A stretch of 32,370 bases of DNA from Akkermansiaceae bacterium (GCA_947462535.1 CANHPN010000028.1:1-32370), one strand, 5' to 3'. Shown: positions 23,191 through 31,170, counted from the first letter of the stretch. The notes: generated by a model from the sequence alone, not told the origin. Made by a program: numbers and translations.

Positions 23191-23832
23191 ATGATCCCGT
23201 TCCGAATCACCGCCCGGTTTGCTGCTGTCGCCGCCATGCTTTTGCTGGCGAGTTGTGCCAACCAGAAGCCGGCCGTCACCTACACCAAGGACGGCAAGCC
23301 GGTGAATCCTTATCCGGTCGGCACCTACGATCATTTCAAGGCCGAGCCCACCTATCCGAAAACCTACTCGGTCTGGAAAAGCAACGAGCTGCTCTCGCGC
23401 ACGGATGCCGAGAACTCCTCCATCGTCATCAGTCTCGCCAAGCAGCGCGGCTTCCTCATGAACGGCGAGGAGGTGGTCATCGACTATCCGATTTGCTCCG
23501 GCATCCCAAGCCGCCCGACCCCTCCGGGCACTTTCTACATCCTCGAAAAGATCGTGGAAAAGCGATCTAACAAATATGGCAGGATTTACGACGCCGCAGG
23601 CGAGCTGGTCAACGGCGACGCCGATTCCACCCTCGACCCGATCCCCGAGGGAGGGAAATTCGAGGGTGCTTCGATGCGCTACTGGATGCGCCTGACCAAC
23701 GATGGCGTCGGCCATCACATCGGTCCGGTCAGGCGCCGCCCCGCCTCCCACGCCTGCATCCGCGGCCCGAGTGCCACGATGCCAGTCGTCTATTCCAAGG
23801 TCAAAGAGGGCACCCGCGTCATCGTCGAGTAA
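23191..23832 (+). CDS. L,D-transpeptidase (YkuD family) lipoprotein
   Basis: A 213-residue protein with signal peptide ending MLLLASC (Cys22, lipid anchor). The YkuD catalytic domain covers about 76-212: IVISLAKQRGFLMNGEEVVIDYPICSG, then TPPGTFYILEK, then the active-site block GHHIGPVRRRPASHACIRG with probable nucleophile Cys189 and the preceding histidines. Canonical members have SHGCxR; here the Gly is Ala. The enzyme would form 3-3 peptidoglycan crosslinks or attach proteins to the wall, in keeping with pbpC nearby. A terminator hairpin follows 30 bp later. Confidence 0.88.
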   Translation: MIPFRITARFAAVAAMLLLASCANQKPAVTYTKDGKPVNPYPVGTYDHFKAEPTYPKTYSVWKSNELLSRTDAENSSIVISLAKQRGFLMNGEEVVIDYPICSGIPSRPTPPGTFYILEKIVEKRSNKYGRIYDAAGELVNGDADSTLDPIPEGGKFEGASMRYWMRLTNDGVGHHIGPVRRRPASHACIRGPSATMPVVYSKVKEGTRVIVE

Positions 23833-23861
23833 TCACGGATAGATTTCCATTCTCTCCCGCA

Positions 23862-23895
23862 AACAGGCCCGGACGCGATCGCATCCGGGCCTGTT
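23862..23895. terminator. Bidirectional terminator hairpin between convergent genes
   Basis: A 15-bp stem (AACAGGCCCGGACGC with GCATCCGGGCCTGTT, one mismatch) closes on the 4-base loop GATC. It lies between the ends of the L,D-transpeptidase gene and the convergent cytochrome b562-like gene, and can terminate both. The flanking T tracts are short. Confidence 0.85.
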
Positions 23896-23904
23896 GCTTT
23901 CAGA

Positions 23905-24327
23905 TTATTCCTCCTCCTCCTCGATGAACTTGTCGTGGCCGGCCTTTTTCATCTCCTTGATCGCGGTGACGATCTTCACGACCTCGTCCATTTTACCGTT
24001 CAGGAAGGCTTCCTCCACCTCGCAAAAAGTCACGAAGAGCTTGCCGATCATTTTGCGGTATTCCAGCAGTGCCTTCACTTTTTCCGGACCCTCCGGCATC
24101 GCCTTGAACATTTCCGGAATCTCCGAGGCGCTCTTCAGCGCCGCCTGCTGGGCCTCGCGGGCCTGGGTGGCTCCCTTCACCGGATCGGTTTCCTTGCGGA
24201 AGCCTTTGAACGCGTCGTCCATGGCCTCCATCTGCTTGGCCAATGGCGAATCTTCTTTTTCCGCAGCACCTGCCGGCATCAGCATCAGACCTGCCGCACA
24301 GCTCAATAGAAACAGTTGTTTTTTCAT
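23905..24327 (-). CDS. Cytochrome b562-like periplasmic protein
   Basis: A 140-residue protein. The frame is open far upstream, but ATG at 24325-24327 yields a clean signal peptide (MKKQLFLLSCAAGLMLMPAGAAE, cleavage near 21-22). The mature part is nearly all helical with four predicted helices, as in the b562 bundle. The QMEAMDDAF segment supplies a Met (33 or 36) and MKKAGHDKFI supplies His131; their spacing (95-98) equals that of the axial haem ligands Met7 and His102 of E. coli cytochrome b562. The C-terminus is a run of Glu. Haem binding is inferred from these two residues only. A non-haem four-helix relative (CpxP-like or cytochrome b562-like) is possible. Confidence 0.65.
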   Translation of the reverse strand: MKKQLFLLSCAAGLMLMPAGAAEKEDSPLAKQMEAMDDAFKGFRKETDPVKGATQAREAQQAALKSASEIPEMFKAMPEGPEKVKALLEYRKMIGKLFVTFCEVEEAFLNGKMDEVVKIVTAIKEMKKAGHDKFIEEEEE

Positions 24328-24402
24328 GTGCCCTGAATACGAACGAAATCGGCCGATCTTTCCAACTCGAAATTTCACGTTTATTTTTCCCGGCTCTTCG
24401 GC

Positions 24403-26670
24403 ATGGTGGTGCGCTTGAAATTGAATTCCAAATGTCGGCGGCGGATCATCTGCGGCGTTTGCGTGGCCGTGCCCGTCCTGCTCGGCTGGTTCGCACTGCC
24501 CTTCGCCGTTCCGCTGCCTGCCGGGTTGTTGGAAAATCCGGCTGCCTCGCCGGTGCTGTTGGACCGCCATGGCGCGCCGATCCTACACCTCACGCTGCCG
24601 AATTCGTCGCGAACCGCGCCGGTCGCGCTGGACGAAATTCCCGCCGATCTGATCGCCTGCACGCTCGCCGCGGAGGACAAGCGGTTTTACCAACACGGCG
24701 GGATCGACGCGCTCGCCACGCTGCGGGCGGGCCGTGATTTACTCGCCAAGCGGCGGGTGGTTTCCGGGGCATCCACCATCACCCAGCAGCTGGTGAAAAT
24801 CTCCTCGCCGCCCGCGAAACGCGGTCCGTTCACCAAACTCTGCGAAGGGCTCGCCGCCCGCCGTCTGGAAATGACCTGGTCGAAAAACCAGATCCTCAGC
24901 GCCTATCTGAATCGCCTCGACTACGGAAACCTCCGCATCGGCATTGCCGAGGCCGCGCGGTTTTATTTCCAAAAACCTCTCGCCGATCTCTCGCTCGCGG
25001 AGTGCGCCCTGCTCGCCGGACTTCCCCAATCCCCGTCGCGCCTCAATCCCGTCCGCCACCCCCAACGCGCGACCGTCCGTCGTAACACCGTCCTCTCGCG
25101 CCTCGCCGTCATTGGAAATCACGACCCCGCCCGTATCGCCGCCGCCCTCGCCGAGCCGCTCACGCTCCGCCCGCTCGCCGAATCCCAGCCCGCCCCGTGG
25201 CTCGCCCGCCAAGCTGAAATTTCAAATTTCAAATCCCGGATCAAGACCACCCTCGACCTCCCGCTCCAGCGCGACCTCGAAGCCATCGTCCGCGAGGAAA
25301 CCTCCCGGCTCCGCGACGCGAACCTCCGCCACGCCGCCGTCGTTGTCATTCACAACCCGACCGGCGAAATCCTCGCCCTCGTCTCCTCGGCCGATTGGGC
25401 CGACCCGCGCGGCGGCCAGCTCAACGGCGCGCTCGCCCCGCGCTCGCCCGGCTCGACGCTCAAGCCCTTCACTTACCTGCTCGCCATCGAGCGCGACCAC
25501 CGCATTCCCGCCTCCATCCTCGCCGACATCCCCAGCCCGTTCCGCACCCCGCAAGGCCTCGATCTGCCGGAAAACTACGACCGCAACTACCGCGGCCCGG
25601 TCACTCTCCGCGCCGCGCTCGCCTGCTCGCTCAACGTCCCCGCCCTCCGCGAGCTCAACTCCCTCGGCGGCCCGAAGCCGCTTCAGCAGCTTTTGGAAAA
25701 CCTCGGCATCACCACCCTCGGCAGCGATTCCTCTGTCCACGGCCTCGGACTCACGCTCGGAAACGCCCCCGTCCGCCTGCTAGAGCTCGCCAACGCCTAC
25801 GCCACCCTCGCCCGCCAAGGCCGCTACTTCCCGCCCGTTCTCTTCCCTTCAAAGTTCAATGTCGGGCGTTCGGTGTTCGATGTTCGCAGCGCCTATCTCA
25901 TCGCCGACATCCTCGCCGACTCCGCCGCCCGCGCCCCGTCTTTCCAGCCCGGCGGCCCGCTCGACCTTCCTTTCAAGTGCGCCGTGAAAACCGGGACCTC
26001 CTCCGATTTTCACGACAACTGGTGCCTCGGCTTCACCCCGGAATTCACCGTGGGCGTCTGGGCGGGAAATTTCGAGCAACAGCCGATGAAAGGCCTCTCC
26101 GGGATCGCCGGAGCCGGGCCCGTTTTTCACCGTGCCATGCTCCGCCTCCACCGCGATACCAAACCCACCTGGTTTGCCCGCCCCGCCGGACTCGTGGAAA
26201 TCACCATCGACCCGCGCACCGGGAAACTCGTCCCTGCCGACGCTGAAAACGCCCGCCGCGATCTCGCCCCGGCCGGCCAGGTTCCGCCCGCCGCCACCCC
26301 CGCCGACTACGACGCCGGCGGCCACGCGCTGCTCGATTCCAGCTACGCCGATTGGTTCGCCAGCCGCCACAATTTCCGTCACAACGAGCTCGCCCTCAAC
26401 GCCGCCCGCGCCCCGGAAAAACTCCGCATCATCAGCCCGGCCGACAACGCCACCTTCCTCCTCGACCCGGAAATCCCCTCCGGTTCCGACAAACTCCGCC
26501 CCGTCACCAACCTCCCCGGCACCGCCCGTTGGCAATCCGCCACCCTTCGCATCGAGCCCGCCAGCCCCGAGCCGATCATCCATCTCATCCCCGGCACTCA
26601 CACCCTCACCGCCACCGATCCCGCCACCGGCGTCGTCCACCACCTGACGCTGCAGGTGAAGTCGCTTTAA
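24403..26670 (+). CDS. pbpC: Penicillin-binding protein 1C (bifunctional peptidoglycan synthase)
   Basis: A 755-residue class A PBP. One N-terminal membrane helix (about 15-37) precedes the glycosyltransferase domain with AAEDKRFYQHGGID (Glu91), SGASTITQQLVK and RRLEMTWSKNQILSAYLNRLDYGN. The transpeptidase has SPGSTLKPF (Ser351, Lys354), CSLN (Ser409) and KTGTSS (Lys529). The tail, with LRIISPADNATFLLDPEI and HTLTATDPATG, is the BiPBP_C domain that marks PBP1C. Two in-frame stretches of 7-bp repeats, at 25217-25237 and 25848-25889, encode EISNFKS and SKFNVGRSVFDVRS in linkers where relatives have shorter loops. All catalytic residues remain, so the enzyme is probably active. Confidence 0.94.
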   Translation: MVVRLKLNSKCRRRIICGVCVAVPVLLGWFALPFAVPLPAGLLENPAASPVLLDRHGAPILHLTLPNSSRTAPVALDEIPADLIACTLAAEDKRFYQHGGIDALATLRAGRDLLAKRRVVSGASTITQQLVKISSPPAKRGPFTKLCEGLAARRLEMTWSKNQILSAYLNRLDYGNLRIGIAEAARFYFQKPLADLSLAECALLAGLPQSPSRLNPVRHPQRATVRRNTVLSRLAVIGNHDPARIAAALAEPLTLRPLAESQPAPWLARQAEISNFKSRIKTTLDLPLQRDLEAIVREETSRLRDANLRHAAVVVIHNPTGEILALVSSADWADPRGGQLNGALAPRSPGSTLKPFTYLLAIERDHRIPASILADIPSPFRTPQGLDLPENYDRNYRGPVTLRAALACSLNVPALRELNSLGGPKPLQQLLENLGITTLGSDSSVHGLGLTLGNAPVRLLELANAYATLARQGRYFPPVLFPSKFNVGRSVFDVRSAYLIADILADSAARAPSFQPGGPLDLPFKCAVKTGTSSDFHDNWCLGFTPEFTVGVWAGNFEQQPMKGLSGIAGAGPVFHRAMLRLHRDTKPTWFARPAGLVEITIDPRTGKLVPADAENARRDLAPAGQVPPAATPADYDAGGHALLDSSYADWFASRHNFRHNELALNAARAPEKLRIISPADNATFLLDPEIPSGSDKLRPVTNLPGTARWQSATLRIEPASPEPIIHLIPGTHTLTATDPATGVVHHLTLQVKSL
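25217..25237 (+). repeat. Three degenerate heptamers inside pbpC (21 bp)
   Basis: Units AAATTTC, AAATTTC and AAATCCC follow one another without spacing, in a GC-rich gene that otherwise avoids A/T runs. The total of 21 bp keeps the frame. It encodes part of the linker between the glycosyltransferase and transpeptidase domains. Confidence 0.75.
25848..25889 (+). repeat. Six degenerate heptamers inside pbpC (42 bp)
   Basis: Six successive 7-base units of consensus TTCRRTG fill 42 bp, for example TTCAATG, TTCGGTG and TTCGATG, with one degenerate unit TCGGGCG. The total is a multiple of 21, so the frame is kept. It encodes a 14-residue insertion before SAYLIADIL in the transpeptidase domain. Confidence 0.8.
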
Positions 26671-26688
26671 AAAAACAATGTGTTCCAG

Positions 26689-26723
26689 CTGTCTCAGCCG
26701 GATGATTCCCCCGGCTGATACAG
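26689..26723 (+). terminator. Hairpin between pbpC and the pseudopilin operon
   Basis: CTGTCTCAGCCGG and CCGGCTGATACAG pair over 13 bp with one mismatch, closing a 9-base loop, 18 bp after the pbpC stop. TTTG follows, too short a T tract for a strong intrinsic terminator. It may terminate or attenuate pbpC read-through, separating pbpC from gspG. Confidence 0.6.
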
Positions 26724-26823
26724 TTTGAACCCATTCCGGGGCATATTTATTTCCGACAACTTTGGAATCGCGCGGCGTTTTCATCTCTGAAAGGCTAGCG
26801 CCAGACGCAAAATCAAACTCTTC
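26724..26823 (+). promoter_or_regulatory. Probable promoter region of the pseudopilin operon
   Basis: After the hairpin, 100 bp of unusually A/T-rich sequence precede gspG. TTGAAC at 26725-26730 is a fair -35 element; TATTTC at 26748-26753, 17 bp later, would be a weak -10. No operator-like inverted repeat is seen. No Shine-Dalgarno precedes the gspG ATG. Confidence 0.3.
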
Positions 26824-27264
26824 ATGAATATCCATCATCCAGCTCTCAATTCCCGCCGCCGCTCGGGTTTCACCCTGCTTGAAATGGTCATCGTGCTTGG
26901 CATCATCGCCATGATCCTCGGTGGCGCGATTTTCTCCATGAACAAGATCGGCAATTCGGCGAAACTCAGCCAAGTCGAGTCCGATTTCAAAAGCTGTGAA
27001 AGCGCCCTGGCAATGTACAAATTAAACGCCGGATCCTATCCTACCACGCAACAAGGCCTCAAGTCTCTGGTGGAAAAGCCCTCCAGCACGCCAGTCCCGC
27101 GCCGCTGGATCCAGATAATGAAGAAGGTTCCGCTTGATCCATGGGGTATGGAGTATGGCTACCGCTTCCCCGGCAAGAAGCAGCCTAGCGAATTCGAAAT
27201 GTTCAGCAAAGGCCCGGACGGTCAGGAAGGCACCCCCGATGATCTCAGCAGCCAGGACGACTAA
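26824..27264 (+). CDS. gspG: Type II secretion major pseudopilin GspG
   Basis: A 146-residue type IV pilin-like protein. The prepilin peptidase site is RRRSG-FTLLEM with cleavage after Gly15 and Glu20 at mature position 5; the hydrophobic helix VIVLGIIAMILGGAIF follows. The C-terminal domain shows the GspG hallmarks: AMYKLNAGSYPTTQQGL, VPLDPWGMEYGYRFPG and the calcium-binding end GPDGQEGTPDDL (Asp132, Asp139, Asp140). It forms the pseudopilus shaft. It is the first gene of an operon in which successive genes overlap. Confidence 0.95.
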   Translation: MNIHHPALNSRRRSGFTLLEMVIVLGIIAMILGGAIFSMNKIGNSAKLSQVESDFKSCESALAMYKLNAGSYPTTQQGLKSLVEKPSSTPVPRRWIQIMKKVPLDPWGMEYGYRFPGKKQPSEFEMFSKGPDGQEGTPDDLSSQDD

Positions 27265-27796
27265 GCCACGACGGGGCTTCACGCTCTTGGAGATCGTCGT
27301 TGTCCTTGCGATCGCAGGCATCGTCATGGCCGGCGCGGTCGGGCTGATGATTTTCTCGTCCGACGAGCAGGATTTGCGCAACACCTCCGGCGAAATCGAG
27401 CTGATGGCCAAGCGCGCCCGCACCATCGCGATTCTCCACCAGACGCCCTACGCCCTTGAATTCCGCGAAGGTGTCGTCCGGCTCCTGCCGCTGGCCCAGG
27501 CGGGATTGAGCGAAAAGAAAATGTCCCGCCGCCGCAACGAGCCCGAACCGGAAGCCGGAAACATTGACGAAAACCGCCGGCTTAAGCTCCAAGGCGGGAT
27601 GGAGATCCTCATCCGCCGCTGGAACTCCGACGCATGGCTGACAACCGCCAAAAAGAACGTCCACGTCTGGCGCTTCGACCCCGACGGACTTTGCGAGCCG
27701 ATTTCCGTCCGCCTCGTCCTCGATAAAAGCTGGTCGGAAGATATCTATCACCCGCTCACCGCCACCATCCGCGACAGCCAACTCGAAGCCCGATGA
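27239..27796 (+). CDS. gspH: Minor pseudopilin GspH-like
   Basis: A 185-residue protein. KPRRG-FTLLEIVVVLAIAGIVMAGAVGL is a complete prepilin cleavage site and N-terminal helix. Behind it come LRNTSGEIELMAKRARTIAILHQTPYALEFREGVVRL, the usual GspH order of a helix then beta strands, and a Lys/Arg-rich region (KKMSRRRNEPEPEAGNIDENRR). The frame is open from 27134, but ATG at 27239 is 35 codons further in and gives a short leader (MISAARTTKPRRG). It overlaps the gspG 3' end by 26 bp. Confidence 0.85.
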   Translation: MISAARTTKPRRGFTLLEIVVVLAIAGIVMAGAVGLMIFSSDEQDLRNTSGEIELMAKRARTIAILHQTPYALEFREGVVRLLPLAQAGLSEKKMSRRRNEPEPEAGNIDENRRLKLQGGMEILIRRWNSDAWLTTAKKNVHVWRFDPDGLCEPISVRLVLDKSWSEDIYHPLTATIRDSQLEAR

Positions 27797-28203
27797 CCCG
27801 CTCCCTCCATTCCGGCAAACGCGGATTTCTTCTCCTTGAGATGATTCTGGCGCTGGCGGTATTTGGCATCGCCACCACCGGATTCGCCGTCGCGCTGCAC
27901 CGGATGGCCGCAGTCGCCGGACTCGCCCAGAGCGAGCTCCGGATCACCCGCATTCTGGAAAGCGCGCTCGACGAGACACTTTCACTGCCGGTGCTTGAAG
28001 AAGGAACTGTCAACACCAGTGTCGGCGATACCGGCATCGAGCTCGACACCACCGTCAAGCTCATCGAGGACCTCCAAAACGAGGACGGCCAGCCGCTTCA
28101 GGAAATGTATCTCGTCACCGTCGAAGCCAAGTGGTTTGCCAACGGCCAATGGCAAAACCGCAGCGTCGATACCTGGCGCTACGGCCGCATGTACCAGCCA
28201 TGA
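27793..28203 (+). CDS. gspI: Minor pseudopilin GspI-like
   Basis: A 136-residue protein overlapping the gspH stop in an ATGA arrangement. KRG-FLLLEMILALAVFGIATTGFAVAL is the prepilin motif with Leu replacing Thr at mature position 2 and Glu5 kept. The rest (LHRMAAVAGLAQSELRITRILESAL, then EMYLVTVEAKWFANGQWQNRSVDTWRYG) agrees with a small GspI with a C-terminal beta sheet. GspI starts the tip complex with GspJ and GspK. Confidence 0.75.
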   Translation: MTRSLHSGKRGFLLLEMILALAVFGIATTGFAVALHRMAAVAGLAQSELRITRILESALDETLSLPVLEEGTVNTSVGDTGIELDTTVKLIEDLQNEDGQPLQEMYLVTVEAKWFANGQWQNRSVDTWRYGRMYQP

Positions 28204-28997
28204 TCACCACCTCCGTCAGTCCCCGCCGCCGCGGCTTCACGCTGCTCGAGCTCGTCATCGCGATGGGCTTGCTGGCGATCCTCGTCGGCATGGTTTTCAC
28301 CACCGCCCGCACCTCGCTGGCACTGGGAAATACCATCGTGGAGACCCAGAACGAGGAAATGCTCCACCAAGCGTTTTTCGAGCTGCTCAACCGGCGTTTC
28401 ACCTCCCTCCCCGGAAACACCCGCCTCGACCTCAAAGTGCAGGATTCCGGCTCCCACTACATTTCCGACCTCACGCTCCAAAACGTCCCGCTCAGTTTCA
28501 GCTGGGGCGGCCAGACCCGCGTCGCCAAAGCCGTCCAGCTCAGCACCGTGAAACGCCGCAGCGGCTACCTCGACATCGTCCTGAAATACTACGAAAACGA
28601 AATTCTCCCTGATTCCGCGTCCAGCTTCAAAAGCACCGCCGGCAATGAAAAGCCGTTCGCGGAAATCGTCCTTCTCAGCGATGTGGCCTACTTCGAATGG
28701 CGCGTCCTCGACAGCCGTTCGATGGAGTGGCAATTCGACTGGGAAGTGCAGGGCCGCCTGCCGCTGCAAATCGAGCTCACCCTCGCCATCGGTGCCAAGG
28801 GCGAGGAAATCCGCCAGGTTTTCTGGGTCCCGCCGAAGCAAAACCCGGAAGTCGTGATGCGCCAGATGCAGCAAGGCGGCGGCGCTCCCGGCGGCGGAGA
28901 CTCCCCGAACGGACAAGTTCCGCCCATCGAGATCGCTCCCCCAGGTGAAATTCCCGGCGGCGGCGTGCAAGCTCCTGATATCCAGATTCCTCGGTAA
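28200..28997 (+). CDS. gspJ: Minor pseudopilin GspJ-like with Gly/Pro-rich tail
   Basis: A 265-residue protein. ATG at 28200 overlaps the gspI stop as ATGA; the upstream extension of the frame lies inside gspI. RRRG-FTLLELVIAMGLLAILVGMVF is the prepilin site and helix. The central part with EMLHQAFFELLNRRFTSLPG and VAYFEWRVLDSRSMEWQFDWEVQG matches GspJ. The last 40 residues, starting at QQGGGAPGGG, are Gly- and Pro-rich and do not belong to the known fold. Confidence 0.8.
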   Translation: MITTSVSPRRRGFTLLELVIAMGLLAILVGMVFTTARTSLALGNTIVETQNEEMLHQAFFELLNRRFTSLPGNTRLDLKVQDSGSHYISDLTLQNVPLSFSWGGQTRVAKAVQLSTVKRRSGYLDIVLKYYENEILPDSASSFKSTAGNEKPFAEIVLLSDVAYFEWRVLDSRSMEWQFDWEVQGRLPLQIELTLAIGAKGEEIRQVFWVPPKQNPEVVMRQMQQGGGAPGGGDSPNGQVPPIEIAPPGEIPGGGVQAPDIQIPR

Positions 28998-29935
28998 TGA
29001 TTTCCCCACCCGTCAGCACCCGCAGACCTCGCGGCGCAGCGCTCATGGCGGTGCTCTGGCTGATTGCGATTCTCTCGATGGCCTGCATGGCCACGTTGCG
29101 GGTGATTTCCTTCGACATGGAACTCGCCTCCGCCAAGGTCCACGGCTCGCGCGCCCGCCAGGTCGCGGAAATGGGCATCGCCATCGGCTCCAATCCCGTC
29201 GTCAAACGCTCTGATCCGCTCCTCCGCTACGACAATGGCGAAACCGGCGAGAGCTTCGAAGTCAAAGTCACCTCCGAAGGCGGCCGCTTCAACATCAACG
29301 CCCTCATCCTCCAGGACGACAAGGCCCTGCTCAAATCGATGTTCATCGACTGGGGCATCGAGCTCGACGCTGCCCAGGAAATCGCCGACGCACTCACCGA
29401 CTGGGTGGACGCCAATGACGACGAGCAACTCAACGGCGCGGAAAAAAAATACTACGAGGGCGAGGGTCGCATCAACCAGCCGTTCAACCGGCCGTTTTAC
29501 GACGTCGATGAAGTCAGCCTTGTCCGCGGCATGGACCTCGTCGAAGCCGTCCGCCCCGACTGGCGGAACTGGTTCACCATCTGGAGCAGCGGTCCGCTCG
29601 ACCTCAACGAAGCGCCCGCCGAGTTGATCGCCGCCGCCGCGGAAATCTCGGCGGATCAAGCCGACATCATCCCTGAAACCGTCTGTGGTCCCGACGGCCT
29701 GCGCGACACACTCGACGATGTTCCCTTCCAAAATGCCGCCGCTGCGCTTGATCTTTTGGGAATAGATATAAATGGTCGCCCAGGCATTGCCAAACGCTTC
29801 ACTGTGAACGACACCACCACCCGCATCGAAAGCATCGGCTACGCGCAAGGCGCCAAACGCAAGATCACCGCCATTGTCCGCAACCGCACCGGGAAACCGG
29901 CCCTCCTCGAACGCACTGAAGAAATCATCCCGTGA
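28997..29935 (+). CDS. gspK: Type II secretion minor pseudopilin GspK-like
   Basis: A 312-residue protein. Its N-terminus, RRPRG-AALMAVLWLIAILSMACMATL, is a prepilin-like site lacking the Glu at mature position 5, as is normal for GspK. GGRFNINALILQDD, IADALTDWVDANDDEQLNGAE, and a helix-hairpin-helix-like SGPLDLNEAPAELIAA follow in the GspK order. It caps the pseudopilus tip. Its ATG shares one base with the gspJ stop codon. Confidence 0.88.
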   Translation: MISPPVSTRRPRGAALMAVLWLIAILSMACMATLRVISFDMELASAKVHGSRARQVAEMGIAIGSNPVVKRSDPLLRYDNGETGESFEVKVTSEGGRFNINALILQDDKALLKSMFIDWGIELDAAQEIADALTDWVDANDDEQLNGAEKKYYEGEGRINQPFNRPFYDVDEVSLVRGMDLVEAVRPDWRNWFTIWSSGPLDLNEAPAELIAAAAEISADQADIIPETVCGPDGLRDTLDDVPFQNAAAALDLLGIDINGRPGIAKRFTVNDTTTRIESIGYAQGAKRKITAIVRNRTGKPALLERTEEIIP

Positions 29936-31170
29936 GCAAACCTACTGACAACGTGCTTCTCGTCCCCGGCGAATCCGGTTGGGAAATCTGGACTGGCCAA
30001 TCCACCGACGCGGCCTTCACTCTCCACACCGCCACTTCCGTCGAGCGCGCCGCCGATCTCACCGACCTCCCCGGCGGCGATCTCCTGCTGCTTTTCCCGG
30101 TGAAATCCATCACCGCCATCCCGATGCGCGTCTCCAGCGATGACGACGCGCTTTTCCCCGACCTCGCCGCGCTCCACGCCGAGCGCCTCGGCCTCCGCCC
30201 GGACCCGATGGCCGGCCAGCTCACCGACCTGTTCGTCATCGCCCGCGAAGCGGAAAACACCGCCCTCGTCTCCATCCAGTTGCGCGCTCCTGGCGAAGGC
30301 GAACTGCCGCCCCGCGGACCGAAAAGCTTCGACATTTCCGCCCGCGCCTACCCGCTCACCGGCGACGCGCTCGCCGTCTGGAAAGAATTCGGCCGCTGGG
30401 TTTTCGCCCTCTCGCACCAGGGAAATCTCGTTTATTGCCAGGCCACTTCCGGGACTTCCGTCCATCCCGACGAGGCCCTCGCCCGGGAAATCCGCCTCGC
30501 GCTCATCCAGCTTTCCATGCAGGGACTCGAGATCGAGCCCGCCCGCGTCGCCCTTTGGACGAGCGCGGAAAATCCCAACGCCGCCGCCCTCGCCGCCACC
30601 TTCGAGGCACCGGTCGAAATTTCAACTCGCCCGGCACCCGCCTTGCCGATTCCGCTCAGCAAGCTCCTTCCGGCCGACGTCCGCGCCGCCCGCCGCGAGG
30701 CCAAGCGCCGCCAGACCATCATCCTCGGAGCCGCCGCCGTCGCCCTGATCTACCTCGGCATCATCGGTTGGTTCGCCTTCGGCTTGTGGAAGGACAACTC
30801 GGAAACACAAAACCTCCTCCGACAGGCCGCCGAAGCCGCCCCCGAGGGCGAGGCCTACGCCGTCCACGTCGCGAAGTGGGACGAGCTCGCCAATGTCATC
30901 GACCTGGCGAACGCCCCGGTCGATATCCTCAAACGCATCGCCGACTGCATCCCGCCAAACAGCGCCCTCCGCCTGAAAACCGCCGATATCAGCGCCACGG
31001 AAATCAAACTCATCGGCGAGGCACCGCAGCTCCAGGCGGTCAACGCCTTCAGCCTCAACCTCGGCAAAAACGCCGACCTCACCCAATTCAAGTGGCAGAC
31101 CCCCGAGCCCAACCAGTCCACCCGCGGCTGGGAGTTCGTTTACAGCGCCGAGGTTCCCACCGCGAATTGA
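29932..31170 (+). CDS. gspL: GspL/PilMN-like inner-membrane platform protein
   Basis: A 412-residue protein starting with GTG in a GTGA overlap with gspK. The N-terminal cytoplasmic part (about 1-245) is beta/alpha-rich, with DLLLLFPVKSITAIPMRVSS and ALHAERLGLRPDPMAG, like the actin-like cytoplasmic domain of GspL. A membrane helix at about 263-285 (TIILGAAAVALIYLGIIGWFA) leads to a periplasmic ferredoxin-like region (ILKRIADCIPPNSALRLKTADISATEIKLIGEAP), as in PilN/GspL. It recruits the secretion ATPase and platform. The assignment rests mainly on topology, motif style and operon position. Confidence 0.75.
   Translation: MSKPTDNVLLVPGESGWEIWTGQSTDAAFTLHTATSVERAADLTDLPGGDLLLLFPVKSITAIPMRVSSDDDALFPDLAALHAERLGLRPDPMAGQLTDLFVIAREAENTALVSIQLRAPGEGELPPRGPKSFDISARAYPLTGDALAVWKEFGRWVFALSHQGNLVYCQATSGTSVHPDEALAREIRLALIQLSMQGLEIEPARVALWTSAENPNAAALAATFEAPVEISTRPAPALPIPLSKLLPADVRAARREAKRRQTIILGAAAVALIYLGIIGWFAFGLWKDNSETQNLLRQAAEAAPEGEAYAVHVAKWDELANVIDLANAPVDILKRIADCIPPNSALRLKTADISATEIKLIGEAPQLQAVNAFSLNLGKNADLTQFKWQTPEPNQSTRGWEFVYSAEVPTAN

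Noticed and set aside
25849-26973. Minus-strand frame across pbpC and gspG
   Set aside because: It is antisense to two well-identified genes and has a Gly/Asp-rich shadow composition.
678-27190. Apparent frequency of GCTAG/GTTAG motifs
   Set aside because: Rough by-eye counts (about 22 for GTTAG/CTAAC, about 23 for GCTAG/CTAGC) are below what base composition alone would predict, so there is no enrichment.
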